This document shows positions 1-10,882 of a stretch of 64,000 nucleotides of DNA, piece by piece; position 1 is the stretch's first letter, and every line of letters starts with the position of its first letter. Source of the DNA: Poriferisodalis sp965226645 (GTDB lineage Bacteria; Actinomycetota; Acidimicrobiia; Acidimicrobiales; Poriferisodalaceae); NCBI GenBank assembly GCA_965226645.1, contig CBDDDL010000001.1, positions 496,001-560,000 of the forward strand, in the 5' to 3' direction. The position numbers and the translations under genes are program-made. Below the pieces are notes generated by a model, which worked only from the letters and a program-made list of their open reading frames with translations, was not told the origin of the DNA and did not search any database.

Positions 1-2265
<2,265 letters not shown>

Positions 2266-2319
2266 CAGGCCCCGTGGCGCCTCAGCGGCGGGCGGGGGCC
2301 GCCCCGTATGCTCCCGGCC

Positions 2320-3468
2320 GTGGATCTCTTCGAATACCAAGGGAAGCAGTTCTTCGCGAGCTACGGCCTGCCGGTTTCTGACGGCGATGTCGTGTTCTCC
2401 GTCGACGAGGCAGTGGTCGCCGCGGAGCGCCTGGGCACTCCCGTCATGGTCAAGGCGCAGGTGCATACCGGCGGTCGCGGCAAGGCGGGCGGCGTCAAGT
2501 TCGCCGCGACGGTCGACGACGTGCGCACTCACGCTGGCAACATCCTGGGCCTCGACATCAACGGCCACGTGGTCGCCCGCCTGTGGATCGAGAAGGCCTC
2601 CGACATCGCCGAGGAGTACTACGCCAGCTTCACGCTGGACCGCTCCGCCAAGAAGCACCTGGGGATGCTGTCGGCCGAGGGCGGCGTCGAGATCGAAGCG
2701 GTCGCTGCCGAGAATCCTGACGCGATCAGCAAGGTGTGGGTCGACCCGGCGGTCGGTCTTACTGAAGCCGATGCCCGGGCCTGGGTCGAGGGCGCCAACT
2801 TGAACCCTGTCGCCACCGACCAGGCCGTCGACATGCTGTGCAAGCTCTACGTGGCCTATACCGAGGGCGACGCCGACCTTGTCGAGATCAACCCGCTCAT
2901 CCTCACCCCGGACAACCGGGTGCATGTGCTCGACGCCAAGGTGACGCTGGACTCGAACGCCGTGTTCCGCCACTCGGACTATGCGCAGTACGACGAGACG
3001 CAGCCTCGCGACGAGCGTGAGGAAGCCGCCCACGCCAAGGGACTGCAGTACGTGGGCCTCGAAGGCTCAGTCGGCGTGATCGCCAACGGTGCCGGGCTTG
3101 CCATGAGCACCGTGGACGTGGTGAACCAGGTGGGTGGCCGCCCCGCCAACTTCCTCGACATCGGCGGCGGCGCCAACGCCCAGGTGATGGCGAATGCACT
3201 TGAGGTGATCAACAACGATCCCGACGTGCGGGCCATCTTCATCAACATCTTCGGCGGCATCACCCGCGGTGAGGAAGTAGCCAACGGCATCATCGGGGCG
3301 CTCGAAGCGGTCGACATCGAGGCGCCGATCGTGCTGCGCCTCGACGGCACCAATGCAGCCGAAGGCCGTGAGATCCTGGCGCCGCACCTCAACGACAAGC
3401 TGATGATGGAACCGACCATGCTCGACGCCGCTCGTCGAGCCGTCGCGCTGGCCGCGGCCGCGAGCTGA
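2320..3468 (+). CDS. sucC: Succinyl-CoA ligase (ADP-forming) beta subunit
   Basis: TCA-cycle enzyme interconverting succinyl-CoA and succinate with nucleotide phosphorylation; works with SucD encoded just downstream. The N-terminus DLFEYQGKQFF is typical for SucC. An ATP-grasp domain follows, with the glycine-rich loop GGRGKAGGVK, then the ligase/CoA-binding domain with FLDIGGGAN and FGGITRGEEVANGI. About 382 residues, close to the usual 385-390. The GTG at 2320 gives the family-typical start (V-D-L-F-E-Y); an in-frame ATG at 2308 would add four residues. The gene order sucC-sucD is conserved in bacteria. Confidence 0.95.
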   Translation: MDLFEYQGKQFFASYGLPVSDGDVVFSVDEAVVAAERLGTPVMVKAQVHTGGRGKAGGVKFAATVDDVRTHAGNILGLDINGHVVARLWIEKASDIAEEYYASFTLDRSAKKHLGMLSAEGGVEIEAVAAENPDAISKVWVDPAVGLTEADARAWVEGANLNPVATDQAVDMLCKLYVAYTEGDADLVEINPLILTPDNRVHVLDAKVTLDSNAVFRHSDYAQYDETQPRDEREEAAHAKGLQYVGLEGSVGVIANGAGLAMSTVDVVNQVGGRPANFLDIGGGANAQVMANALEVINNDPDVRAIFINIFGGITRGEEVANGIIGALEAVDIEAPIVLRLDGTNAAEGREILAPHLNDKLMMEPTMLDAARRAVALAAAAS

Positions 3469-3475
3469 ACGGGAA

Positions 3476-3562
3476 CGTGACGTGAGCATTCCCCGCAGGG
3501 CAGGTTTTTCTACTCGTCGTGATTCGGTCAATTCGGCCGTCGCAGGAGCGTGACGTGAGCAT
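3476..3562 (+). repeat. Duplicated sucD start region (two 14-bp direct repeats)
   Basis: The 14-mer CGTGACGTGAGCAT occurs at 3476-3489 and again at 3549-3562, 73 bp apart. The second copy contains the GTG start codon of sucD. The first copy carries an equivalent GTGAGCAT, but in another frame and followed by an early stop. This looks like a decayed duplication of the initiation region in the sucC-sucD spacer. Confidence 0.6.
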
Positions 3563-4439
3563 CTTCGTCAACAAGGACACCAAGGTCGTCTACCAGGGCC
3601 TCACCGGTTCGCAAGGCCGGTACTACGGCATGCTGAACCGGGACTACGGCACGAACGTGGTGGCAGGCACCAACCCTCGCAAGGCCGGCACCGATGTGGA
3701 AGGCGTCCCCGTGTTCGCCAACTGCACCGAAGCGGTCGCGGCGACGGGCGCCAACGCCTCGTGCATCTTCATCCCCGCACCTGGCGTCTTCTCCGCCGTG
3801 ATGGACGCTGCGGAAGCCGGCATCGAGTTCGTGGCCTGCATCACCGAGGGCGTTCCGGCGCACGACGAGGCGCGCTTTTTCAACATGCTGAAGCGCGACT
3901 ATCCCCATGTGCAGATGCTGGGGCCGAATTGCCCCGGCATCATCACTCCAGGCGAGTGCAACATCGGCATCACCGCGGGTCACATCGCCAAGCCGGGCGG
4001 GCCGGTGGGCATCGTCAGCCGCTCGGGCACGCTGACCTACCAGGCGCTGTACGAGTTGCAGCAGAAGGACATAGGCGTCACAACCTGCGTCGGCATCGGC
4101 GGCGATCCAGTGCCGGGCACGTCATTCATTGACTGCCTCGAAGCGTTCGAGGCCGACTCCGAAACCAAGGCCGTGATGATGATCGGCGAGATCGGCGGCT
4201 CGGCTGAGGAAGAAGCGGCTGACTTCATCAAGAACCACATGTCCAAGCCAGTGTCGAGCTACATCGCCGGTGTGACTGCGCCCGCAGGCAAGAAGATGGG
4301 CCACGCTGGCGCCATCGTCTCGGGGGGCAAGGGCACTGCCGCGGCCAAGATGGACGCGTTGCGCGACGCGGGCGTTCGTGTGGGACTCAATCCCACCGAG
4401 GCCGGCGAGTTGATGGCGGAGATCGTCGCCGCGCTGTAG
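3555..4439 (+). CDS. sucD: Succinyl-CoA ligase alpha subunit
   Basis: Partner of SucC. The N-terminal Rossmann CoA-binding domain begins SIFVNKDTKVVYQGLTGSQG. The C-terminal domain carries the phosphohistidine in GHAGAIVSGGKGTAAAK (His250 from the chosen start), which carries the phosphoryl group between substrate and nucleotide. Start chosen at GTG 3555 because an AGGAG box (3544-3548) sits six bases upstream and the family N-terminus begins there. A longer in-frame start at 3519 would add 12 atypical residues. 294 residues, normal for the family. Confidence 0.95.
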   Translation: MSIFVNKDTKVVYQGLTGSQGRYYGMLNRDYGTNVVAGTNPRKAGTDVEGVPVFANCTEAVAATGANASCIFIPAPGVFSAVMDAAEAGIEFVACITEGVPAHDEARFFNMLKRDYPHVQMLGPNCPGIITPGECNIGITAGHIAKPGGPVGIVSRSGTLTYQALYELQQKDIGVTTCVGIGGDPVPGTSFIDCLEAFEADSETKAVMMIGEIGGSAEEEAADFIKNHMSKPVSSYIAGVTAPAGKKMGHAGAIVSGGKGTAAAKMDALRDAGVRVGLNPTEAGELMAEIVAAL

Positions 4440-4590
4440 GCCTGACCGCGTGGTCGCCCGCAGGTCGGGTCCAGTCGCCGAACACACCCCGCAGTCCTCG
4501 CAAGCTGCGCTCGCGCAGTGGCACAGGGGCGCAGTGGCGCAGTGGCGCCACCCAACCTGCTGTGTGGACGAGGGTGACCCACTTTCAGCG

Positions 4591-5757
4591 CTAGTTATTG
4601 GTGAGCGTGGCGTAGATATCCAGCAGGGTTGCTGCGTGGGCCACGGGACTCAACGGCGCCACCGTGTCGGTGCTCGGGGTTGAAAGGTCGGCATCTGACT
4701 GCAGGACTTGGGTGAGCGCTCCCGCGAGTGCTTCGGGATCACCGGGCGGTACGAGCAGGCCGTTGGTGCCGTCGGTGATGAGGCTGGGTGCTCCGCCAAC
4801 TGCGGTGGCTACGACTGGGCGCTTGGCGAGGAGGGCTTCGGCTGTGACCATGCCGAAACCCTCACGGCGGCTCGGAACACACACGAGACGAGCCCGCCGG
4901 TACCACTCGCCAACGTCGCCGGGGGCTACCGCGCCGGCGAACTGAACGGTCACATTGCGCCGCAAGGCCAACGCTTCAAGCAACGCCCGATCGGGGCCGT
5001 CGCCGACGAGGACAACGTCGGGCCGGTCGGCCGCGGGCAGAGTGGCGACGGCTTCGATGAGGATGTCGAAACCTTTTTCAGCCATGAGGCGTCCGACGCC
5101 GACGACGGGACCGTCGGGTGGCGGCGGGCCGAGATCTTCGAAGCGATGGGCGCCGACGGGCATGGGCACGAGTTCGATGCGGGGGCCCGACCTGGCGTGA
5201 CTCGTCAGCGAGCTGGCCCACGCTGCGAGATCATCGGAGACGGTGGCGACGGCGTTGGCGCGTAACAGGACTCGACGGGCCAGCCAGCGGTGCACGAGGT
5301 TCGTGGTGACTGCGGCGTCGGAACCGTGGATGTGCACGACGCTGGTGGCCCGACGCACGAAGAGCGCGGCCGCGGCGGCAACGAGACCGCAGGGGAACCA
5401 CCAGTGGCCATGCGCGACGCTTGGGCCATCGGGGCCAGCGCGTCGGCCGAGCTGGCGGACGGTCTCGCGCCACAGCGCAGCGATCATGGGAATCACCCAG
5501 AGCGCAGACAGGCCTGCGAAGACCCGGTAGCTCTCACCTTGGGCGACGAGCGCCTCGACGGCGCGGGGGCCGAAGCGGACGCGCACGACCTCGACGTTGC
5601 CGACATGGTGACGGGACGGTGCGTCAGGGTGAGCGGGGCACACAACGGTGACGTCCGCGTCGGCGTCGGCGAGTGCGTTGGCGTGATTGGCCAAGAACGG
5701 CTTGTGGTGATCGTCAAGCGACGTCGGAAACCCAGGAGCCACCAGCACCACTCGCAC
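4591..5757 (-). CDS. Glycosyltransferase family 4 (GT-B fold)
   Basis: 388-residue retaining glycosyltransferase. The N-terminal acceptor domain starts RVVLVAPGFPTSLDDHHKPF. The C-terminal donor domain has the family signature EGFGMVTAEALLAKRPVVAT (the E-x7-E motif) and GGAPSLITDGTNGLLVPPGD. The motif HGHWWFPCG in the N-half is typical of enzymes acting on lipid-linked or cell-surface sugars. The acceptor and sugar cannot be read from sequence. It stands alone, opposite to sucCD, with no neighbouring polysaccharide genes. Confidence 0.85.
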   Translation of the reverse strand: MRVVLVAPGFPTSLDDHHKPFLANHANALADADADVTVVCPAHPDAPSRHHVGNVEVVRVRFGPRAVEALVAQGESYRVFAGLSALWVIPMIAALWRETVRQLGRRAGPDGPSVAHGHWWFPCGLVAAAAALFVRRATSVVHIHGSDAAVTTNLVHRWLARRVLLRANAVATVSDDLAAWASSLTSHARSGPRIELVPMPVGAHRFEDLGPPPPDGPVVGVGRLMAEKGFDILIEAVATLPAADRPDVVLVGDGPDRALLEALALRRNVTVQFAGAVAPGDVGEWYRRARLVCVPSRREGFGMVTAEALLAKRPVVATAVGGAPSLITDGTNGLLVPPGDPEALAGALTQVLQSDADLSTPSTDTVAPLSPVAHAATLLDIYATLTNN

Positions 5758-5798
5758 CGCCCCAGTCTCGCAAGGTTCTCGCCGGCGCGACGGAGCCC

Positions 5799-5990
5799 TA
5801 TGCGCTTCAAGCAGATCTGACGATCATGATCATCAATGGCGACAGATCGTCACTGACGCTTGAGGCTGCTGATCTCGTCGCTCAGGCGACCGAGACCGGT
5901 TGGGCCGATGAACGACTCGTGGCCGCTCTGTCCCATGCGCTACTGCAGGACGCTCGCCGTACATCGGTAGGGGTGAGCGCGGGCGACTGA
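5799..5990 (+). pseudogene. 5'-truncated copy of the small gene at 9525-9812
   Basis: The translation from 5799 (YALQADL...ATETGWADERL) aligns with the middle of the protein at 9525-9812 (YKLQAEL...ATSAGWTEAEV). The N-terminal third of the intact protein is absent here and is replaced by sequence running into the 5' end of the glycosyltransferase gene. A 54-codon frame from ATG 5826 is still open and could be expressed, but homology starts before that ATG, so I read this as a remnant. The divergent minus-strand partner is missing. Confidence 0.6.
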
Positions 5991-5994
5991 GTCC

Positions 5995-6336
5995 TCAGTG
6001 CGCGATTCCCGCGTTGGGGATCACCAACAGTCCCCACCACGCGAGTTGCAGGGGAAACATCGCGAATGCGGTGTAGAGCACCGCGCGCACCCGCATGCTC
6101 CTGGCGATCAACGTGATCGCCGCCATGGAAATCGCGGCCACTGACCAAGCGGCAATCGGGTTCGGCGGATGCGGGTCGTCCCAGTCCCCGATGAGGCTCA
6201 TCCCCACAATCAGAGTCGAGAAGAACCAAACAACTGCGCCGCTGCCAACCCATGCGACGAACTTGCCGAAGAGTTCCCGCTTGTCCACATTTTGGGCCGG
6301 CAAGTCTGCAGGCGGCTTTGCCGGCACGGGTCGCAC
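5995..6336 (-). CDS. Small integral membrane protein, unknown function
   Basis: 113 residues. A charged, proline-rich N-terminus (about 25 residues) precedes three or four hydrophobic stretches: AWVGSGAVVWFFSTLIVGMSLIG, then IAAWSVAAISMAAITLIA and FAMFPLQLAWWGLLVI. No recognisable catalytic motif. It ends 4 bases from the small remnant at 5799-5990, in tail-to-tail orientation. I do not recognise the family. Confidence 0.5.
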   Translation of the reverse strand: MRPVPAKPPADLPAQNVDKRELFGKFVAWVGSGAVVWFFSTLIVGMSLIGDWDDPHPPNPIAAWSVAAISMAAITLIARSMRVRAVLYTAFAMFPLQLAWWGLLVIPNAGIAH

Positions 6337-6409
6337 CGCCCGAGTCTCGCAGCGGACTTGGCCCGGGCACGTCCACAGGAATCTCTAGGGCCGGTAGGTC
6401 ACGCGCACT

Positions 6410-6604
6410 TCAGAGGTTTCCCGCTTCATTGGGCGCGGCGACCAGCCAATCATCGCCGAAGCGCACCACCTTGGGATCTGGAACACCAGATGCACCGATC
6501 TCTCCGTCGGGTGTAACGAATCGGTGTGCGATGGCCAAGCGCTGACCCCGTTCGTAGAAGACAATCCGCTCGCTTCGTGTGCCGGGTGGCTGACCCGAAC
6601 TAGG
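6410..6604 (-). pseudogene. 3' remnant homologous to the small gene at 9133-9438
   Basis: Reading the minus strand from 6604 gives PSSGQPPGTRSE, then IAHRFVTPDGEIGASG and VPDPKVVRF up to a stop at 6410-6412. The intact gene at 9133-9438 reads HQPPDTVSE, then VAHRFVTPDGEVAASG and RPDPKEVRV at the same positions. The first half of the protein is missing. At the break the sequence runs directly into the plus-strand remnant 6602-6694. Confidence 0.6.
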
Positions 6605-6694
6605 GGCGGCCGGGCCGACGAGCGGCTGGCTGCGGCTCTGTCGGACACACTTGCCCAGGATTCACTCGCGGCGGCGGTGACTGCCAGCGACTGA
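6602..6694 (+). pseudogene. 3' remnant homologous to the small gene at 9525-9812
   Basis: The plus-strand frame GRADERLAAALSDTLAQD to the stop at 6692-6694 closely matches GWADERLVAALSHALLQD in the copy at 5799-5990, and more distantly the C-terminus of the 9525-9812 protein. It abuts the minus-strand remnant with no spacer. The two together look like the divergent pair at 9133-9812 after deletion of both 5' halves and the intergenic region. Confidence 0.55.
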
Positions 6695-6769
6695 GGTTGC
6701 CGATTCGCCCTCAGAGAGCTGGTCGCAGGCCGACCGGGCGCCAGGTGAGCCAGCAGTACGCTCGGCGGG

Positions 6770-7786
6770 ATGCCGACGGGGCGCCAGTCGGATGGCAGCG
6801 GGGTCGGTACTGCTGGTGCGCGGCGAATCAGCATCGCCGTGAGGTGGGCGCTCGGGCTGACGACCGCGGCCGTGGTGGTCTGGCTGGCGGTTCGGAACTG
6901 GGACGACCTGCGCCGGATCGACCTGAACGTCGAAGCCGGCTGGCTGATCGGGGCGATTGCGGCGTCGTTCGCGGCGACGCTGCTGCTGGCAGCCGCGTGG
7001 CGCAAGCTGATCGGCGGCTACGGCACACCATTGGCATGCCAGCCTGCGCTCCGCATCTGGATGCTGTCGCAAGCCACCCGCTACCTGCCCACTGGCTTGG
7101 TGCCCATTGCGGCCCGTGCTTCTTTGGCCGCCCCGTTGGGTGTCAACCGGGCTGCCGCGGGCGCCTCAGTTGTGGTCGAAACCGCCGCGCTCGTCGGTTG
7201 GGCCGCCGTGTTCGCAGCGCTGTGGGCTCCGAGCGACTGGCTGGGCGCCGCCGGTGGCTGGCTTGTGCGCATCGTGATCGGCGCCGGCGCAGCCGTGGGC
7301 TTGGTGACGCTGCCGTGGACGCTCGCGGGTGCCAGTTCGTGGTGGCGGCGTGTTGACCGGCTCATGCGCCGTGTGGTGCTCCTGCGGTGGATCGCTGACC
7401 GCATTCCTCCCGACGCGCTCAGCGCCGAACGGTCAGCGGTTTGGCGTGCGACATCGATTTACGGCTTCTCGGTTGCACTGCGGCTCGTGGCAACGGTGCT
7501 GCTGGCTCTTGCAGTGGTCGGAGCTGGTACCGACGACGTGTGGCTGGTCGCCGGTGCGACGGCTGCCGGCGTGCTCGTTGGCATGGTCGGCATCACACCC
7601 GCAGGGCTCGGCGTGCGGGAAGCAGTGGTAGCGGCCCTGCTGGCCGATCGCTTCGGCATCGGCGACGCCGCCGCGTTCGCCATCGCTGTGCGGGTGCTCG
7701 AGTTCGCCCACGAACTCGTGCTGCTGCCCGTCGCCGCCGCAGCGGGTCGAACGAGACCGACGACTGCGACCGACGTCATTGGCTGA
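6770..7786 (+). CDS. Flippase-like membrane protein (LPG synthase TM region/UPF0104 family)
   Basis: 338 residues with a short basic N-terminus and about eight predicted transmembrane segments, for example AVRWALGLTTAAVVVWLAV near residue 27 and AIAASFAATLLLAAAW near 62. The arrangement and the C-terminal block GMVGITPAGLGVREAVVAALL resemble the lysylphosphatidylglycerol synthase TM-region family, members of which act as lipid or glycolipid flippases. The MprF aminoacyl-transfer domain is absent. It is followed closely by a polyprenyl-type reductase, so a role in lipid carrier chemistry is possible, but this is inference. Confidence 0.7.
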   Translation: MPTGRQSDGSGVGTAGARRISIAVRWALGLTTAAVVVWLAVRNWDDLRRIDLNVEAGWLIGAIAASFAATLLLAAAWRKLIGGYGTPLACQPALRIWMLSQATRYLPTGLVPIAARASLAAPLGVNRAAAGASVVVETAALVGWAAVFAALWAPSDWLGAAGGWLVRIVIGAGAAVGLVTLPWTLAGASSWWRRVDRLMRRVVLLRWIADRIPPDALSAERSAVWRATSIYGFSVALRLVATVLLALAVVGAGTDDVWLVAGATAAGVLVGMVGITPAGLGVREAVVAALLADRFGIGDAAAFAIAVRVLEFAHELVLLPVAAAAGRTRPTTATDVIG

Positions 7787-7819
7787 GCGTTCCGGCGTGC
7801 GCACCGGCAGGCTGTAGCG

Positions 7820-9076
7820 GTGCCGCACCGAGACATGATCGTGATCGGGGCTGGTCCCGCCGGTGCGGCGGCGGCCATGCGTGCCGCGGGCGCCGGGATC
7901 AAGGTGACAGCGTTCGAGAAGGCCCCGCCGGGGCGTGACAAGGTGTGCGGCGACGGCTTGACGCCGCGCGCGGTCGCAGCACTGGGCGAGCTCGGCGTCT
8001 CGCTCGACGAGGCGCATCGCATTGCGGGGCTGCGGATGATCGCCGGGCGACGCGTGCGCGAGTTGGACTGGCCTGCGAACGGGCAGTTCGGCCCGTACGG
8101 AGCGGTGTGGCCCCGACGCCGTCTCGACAGCGCCCTGTGTGACGGCGCGGCGGCGGCAGGAGCCGAGCTGTGCTTCGGCACTGAGGCGCTGCCGATCATC
8201 GAGGACGGCCGTGCGGTGGGGGTCACGGCCGGGGGAGAACGCTGGACTGCCGATCTCGTCGTGCTCGCCGCCGGCGCTCAGGGCCAGGCGGCCCGCATGC
8301 TCGGCGCGCTGCGCGACCCTGCAGAGCCATTCGGCCTCGCCATCCGCACCTACGCCGAAACGCCCCGCCACGCCGATGAATACCTCGAAGCGTGCTTGAC
8401 GCTGCGCGATGCGGATGGCATGGCGGTGCCCGGCTACGGCTGGCTGTTCCCCGCCGGCGACGGCACAGTCAACATCGGCGTTGGGGCCCTCAACACCATG
8501 AAGGGCTTCTCGAACCTGAACCTGAACCGGCTCTGCGACAGCTACCGCGACCTGGTAGCAGACAGCTGGCAGCTCGGCCCGTACTTGGAGCGCCCCCGCG
8601 CCTGGCGACTGCCGATGAGCGCCACGAAGCGGCACGGCCCCGGCTGGGTCGCCATCGGCGACGCAGCCGGGCTGATCAACCCCATGAACGGCGAGGGCAT
8701 CGACTATGGCCTCGAAACCGGCATCCTGGTTGCGGACCTGTTCACAGTCGACCCGGCAGCGGCTGCCGACACCTACGACCGCATCGTCGCTGAGAAGTTC
8801 GATGCGTTCCTCCGCACCGGCCGCCGGTTCTCGTTCCTCATCGGGCACCCACGCATCTTGCGAACCGGTCTGCGTCTCGCTGTCGGGACCGATGCGATCG
8901 CCCGCCTCACCCTGCAGGTGATGGGCAACCTCATCGACAATGAGACCCCCGGCACCGCAGGTCGAGTGCTGGCCGCTGCCGACCGGGCCCTCGCCGCGGC
9001 GTCGCCCACCCTGCGCCGCCTGCACCAGCGCCGCACCGCACGCAAGCGCGGCGCAACCTCCCAAATTGCCGCCTGA
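7820..9076 (+). CDS. Geranylgeranyl reductase-family FAD-dependent oxidoreductase
   Basis: 418 residues. The N-terminal FAD dinucleotide-binding motif is VIGAGPAGAAAAMRA. Next comes the geranylgeranyl-reductase signature DKVCGDGLTPRAV, then GYGWLFPAGDGTVNIGVG. The second FAD motif GDAAGLINPMNGEGIDYG includes the conserved GD. Actinobacterial members (MenJ-like) reduce isoprene units of menaquinone or other prenyl lipids. The GTG at 7820 is in frame; an internal ATG at 7835 begins just before the FAD motif and is an alternative. Only the reductase family can be claimed from sequence. Confidence 0.85.
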   Translation: MPHRDMIVIGAGPAGAAAAMRAAGAGIKVTAFEKAPPGRDKVCGDGLTPRAVAALGELGVSLDEAHRIAGLRMIAGRRVRELDWPANGQFGPYGAVWPRRRLDSALCDGAAAAGAELCFGTEALPIIEDGRAVGVTAGGERWTADLVVLAAGAQGQAARMLGALRDPAEPFGLAIRTYAETPRHADEYLEACLTLRDADGMAVPGYGWLFPAGDGTVNIGVGALNTMKGFSNLNLNRLCDSYRDLVADSWQLGPYLERPRAWRLPMSATKRHGPGWVAIGDAAGLINPMNGEGIDYGLETGILVADLFTVDPAAAADTYDRIVAEKFDAFLRTGRRFSFLIGHPRILRTGLRLAVGTDAIARLTLQVMGNLIDNETPGTAGRVLAAADRALAAASPTLRRLHQRRTARKRGATSQIAA

Positions 9077-9132
9077 GGCTGGAAGAACACGGCGTCAGAG
9101 TCTTGCCCGCGACGCTCAGTCGCCGATGGTGA

Positions 9133-9438
9133 TCAAGTAGCTCGACCGTCCAGTACAAGCAGCTCTCCGTCCACTCGTACCTCCTTGGGATCGGGCCTGC
9201 CGGAGGCCGCCACCTCGCCGTCGGGCGTGACAAATCGATGCGCGACGGCCACTCGCAGACCTGCTTCGTAGCACCCGACGAGTTCGCTTACCGTGTCCGG
9301 CGGTTGATGAGATGCCGGTCCAGCTAGAGCGCTTGATAGCACCAGTTCGTGGAGTTCACCGCGCTCAGCTCGCGGCAGGACGATTGCGTTGAAGACTGCT
9401 CGCAGTTCAGCGGCAGAAGTGAATCGCCGGCTGTCCAT
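9133..9438 (-). CDS. Unknown small protein, divergent partner of 9525-9812
   Basis: 101 residues, soluble, mixed charge. The distinctive C-terminal block is VAHRFVTPDGEVAASG followed by RPDPKEVRVDGELLVL. The same block is preserved in the remnant at 6410-6604, which supports it being a real protein-coding family. The start ATG is 86 bp from the start of the divergent gene at 9525, so they share a promoter region. I do not recognise a function. A two-gene regulatory or toxin-antitoxin role is conceivable, but no catalytic or DNA-binding motif is visible. Confidence 0.6.
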   Translation of the reverse strand: MDSRRFTSAAELRAVFNAIVLPRAERGELHELVLSSALAGPASHQPPDTVSELVGCYEAGLRVAVAHRFVTPDGEVAASGRPDPKEVRVDGELLVLDGRAT

Positions 9439-9524
9439 CGGCAGCAGACTGCCTCAGCGATCCCACTACATCGGAAGGAATTTTCGATCAAGACCGGCGA
9501 CAGCCGGCACGTACAATCCTGCTT

Positions 9525-9812
9525 ATGGCCCGGGCTGTGGAGAATTCGACCACGCCACCGACGTCGCTGCATTCGTCCGGCGTCGGCATCATCGAGACAT
9601 GGCTCGCGACGAGGCAGGCGTCGGTCTACAAATTGCAGGCCGAGCTGTTGGAGGCCCTTGACACGACGGATGGCCCGTCGACGTTGGCTGTTGAAGCCCT
9701 GCGGATGGTTGCAGAAGCCACATCGGCAGGATGGACCGAGGCCGAAGTGCGCTCGTCGGCAGCAGCGATGCTGGCACTTCATCAGGAAGCTGAGCCAGAG
9801 TTAGCGCACTGA
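9525..9812 (+). CDS. Unknown small protein, divergent partner of 9133-9438
   Basis: 95 residues, predicted mostly helical. After a Ser/Thr-rich N-terminus come ETWLATRQASVYKLQAELL and ALRMVAEATSAGWTEAEV. Two decayed relatives lie upstream (5799-5990 and 6602-6694), so the family has been copied at least three times within 4 kb. The ATG at 9525 is 86 bp from the divergent neighbour. No known domain recognised. Confidence 0.55.
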   Translation: MARAVENSTTPPTSLHSSGVGIIETWLATRQASVYKLQAELLEALDTTDGPSTLAVEALRMVAEATSAGWTEAEVRSSAAAMLALHQEAEPELAH

Positions 9813-9876
9813 CCCAGAGTCGAACAGCGCCACCTCAGGCCCGGGCGCTGGCCGGCGTGCCACTACTGTTCACGCC

Positions 9877-10725
9877 GTGACGGCAGTGCTCTTGGACGGA
9901 CTGGCGCTGGCGGAGCAGATCAAGGACGACCTGCGCAACCAGCTTGAGGGCAGCGGTTTGAAGCCGGGGCTCGGCACGATTCTCGTGGGCGATGACCCGG
10001 CGTCGCACAGCTACGTCGGGGCCAAGATCCGCGATTGCGCAGAGGTCGGCATCGCCTCGATTCACGAGCAGTTGCCCGCCGACATCAGCAAAGCCGAACT
10101 GAACACAGTGATCGGCCTGTTCAACGACGACCCCGCAGTGCACGCCTACATCGTTCAGTTGCCGCTGCCGCGCCACCTTGACGAGGAAGCGGCACTGCTG
10201 GCCATCGACCCCGACAAGGACGCCGACGGCCTGCATCCGGTCAACCTGGGCCGGCTGGTGATGGGCGCCGACGGCCCGCTGCCCTGCACGCCTCGGGGCA
10301 TCCAGGTAATGCTCGAGCACTACAAGGTGCCTGTGGAGGGCCGTCACGTCGTGGTCGTGGGCCGCGGCCTGACCATCGGGCGTCCGATGGCGCTGCTGAT
10401 GGCGCTGAAGCGGCCGGTGGCCAACGCCGCCGTGACGGTCGTGCACACCGGCGTCGCCGACCTCGGCGCCTACACGCGCCAAGCCGACATCGTCATCGCC
10501 GCAGCCGGCGTCTCAGGTCTCATCACGCCCGACATGGTCAAGCCGGGGGCGGCAGTGGTCGGCGGCGGCATCACCCGTGAGGGCCGCAAGATCCTCTCCG
10601 ATGTCGACGAGTCCGTCGCCGAGGTGGCCGGCTGGGTGACCCCTCGACTCGGCGGTGTCGGCCCGATGACCCGGGCCATGCTGCTCGCCAACACCGTCGA
10701 CGCGGCCCGCGCCGCCGCCGCCTAA
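9877..10725 (+). CDS. folD: Methylenetetrahydrofolate dehydrogenase/cyclohydrolase
   Basis: Bifunctional one-carbon enzyme: oxidises 5,10-methylene-THF with NADP and hydrolyses the methenyl product to 10-formyl-THF. 282 residues, normal length. Visible features are the substrate-binding YVGAK with catalytic Lys50, the motif VQLPLPRHLDEE, DADGLHPVNLGRL, and the Rossmann segment VVVGRGLTIGRPMALLM. The C-terminal GGVGPMTRAML normally reads PGGVGPMT; here the first residue is Leu. GTG start at 9877. It supplies 10-formyl-THF used by PurN and PurH encoded 20 kb away. Confidence 0.95.
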   Translation: MTAVLLDGLALAEQIKDDLRNQLEGSGLKPGLGTILVGDDPASHSYVGAKIRDCAEVGIASIHEQLPADISKAELNTVIGLFNDDPAVHAYIVQLPLPRHLDEEAALLAIDPDKDADGLHPVNLGRLVMGADGPLPCTPRGIQVMLEHYKVPVEGRHVVVVGRGLTIGRPMALLMALKRPVANAAVTVVHTGVADLGAYTRQADIVIAAAGVSGLITPDMVKPGAAVVGGGITREGRKILSDVDESVAEVAGWVTPRLGGVGPMTRAMLLANTVDAARAAAA

Positions 10726-10882
10726 GCCGCCGCTTGGGCCCAGTGCGGGCTCGAAGGTGGGCCTCGGCCGGTTCGGTCCGATGGCTTGACCGCGGCGTGG
10801 TGCAGAACGCCCGTCGCTCGGCTAGAAACGCCCGGAGCCGGGACGCCCCAGCCGAGCCCGCACATGACCCAGGGAGAATGCC

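Noticed and set aside
7433..9064. Long antisense open frame opposite the geranylgeranyl reductase gene
   Set aside because: High GC content leaves antisense frames open; the sense strand has clear FAD motifs and the antisense product matches nothing I recognise.
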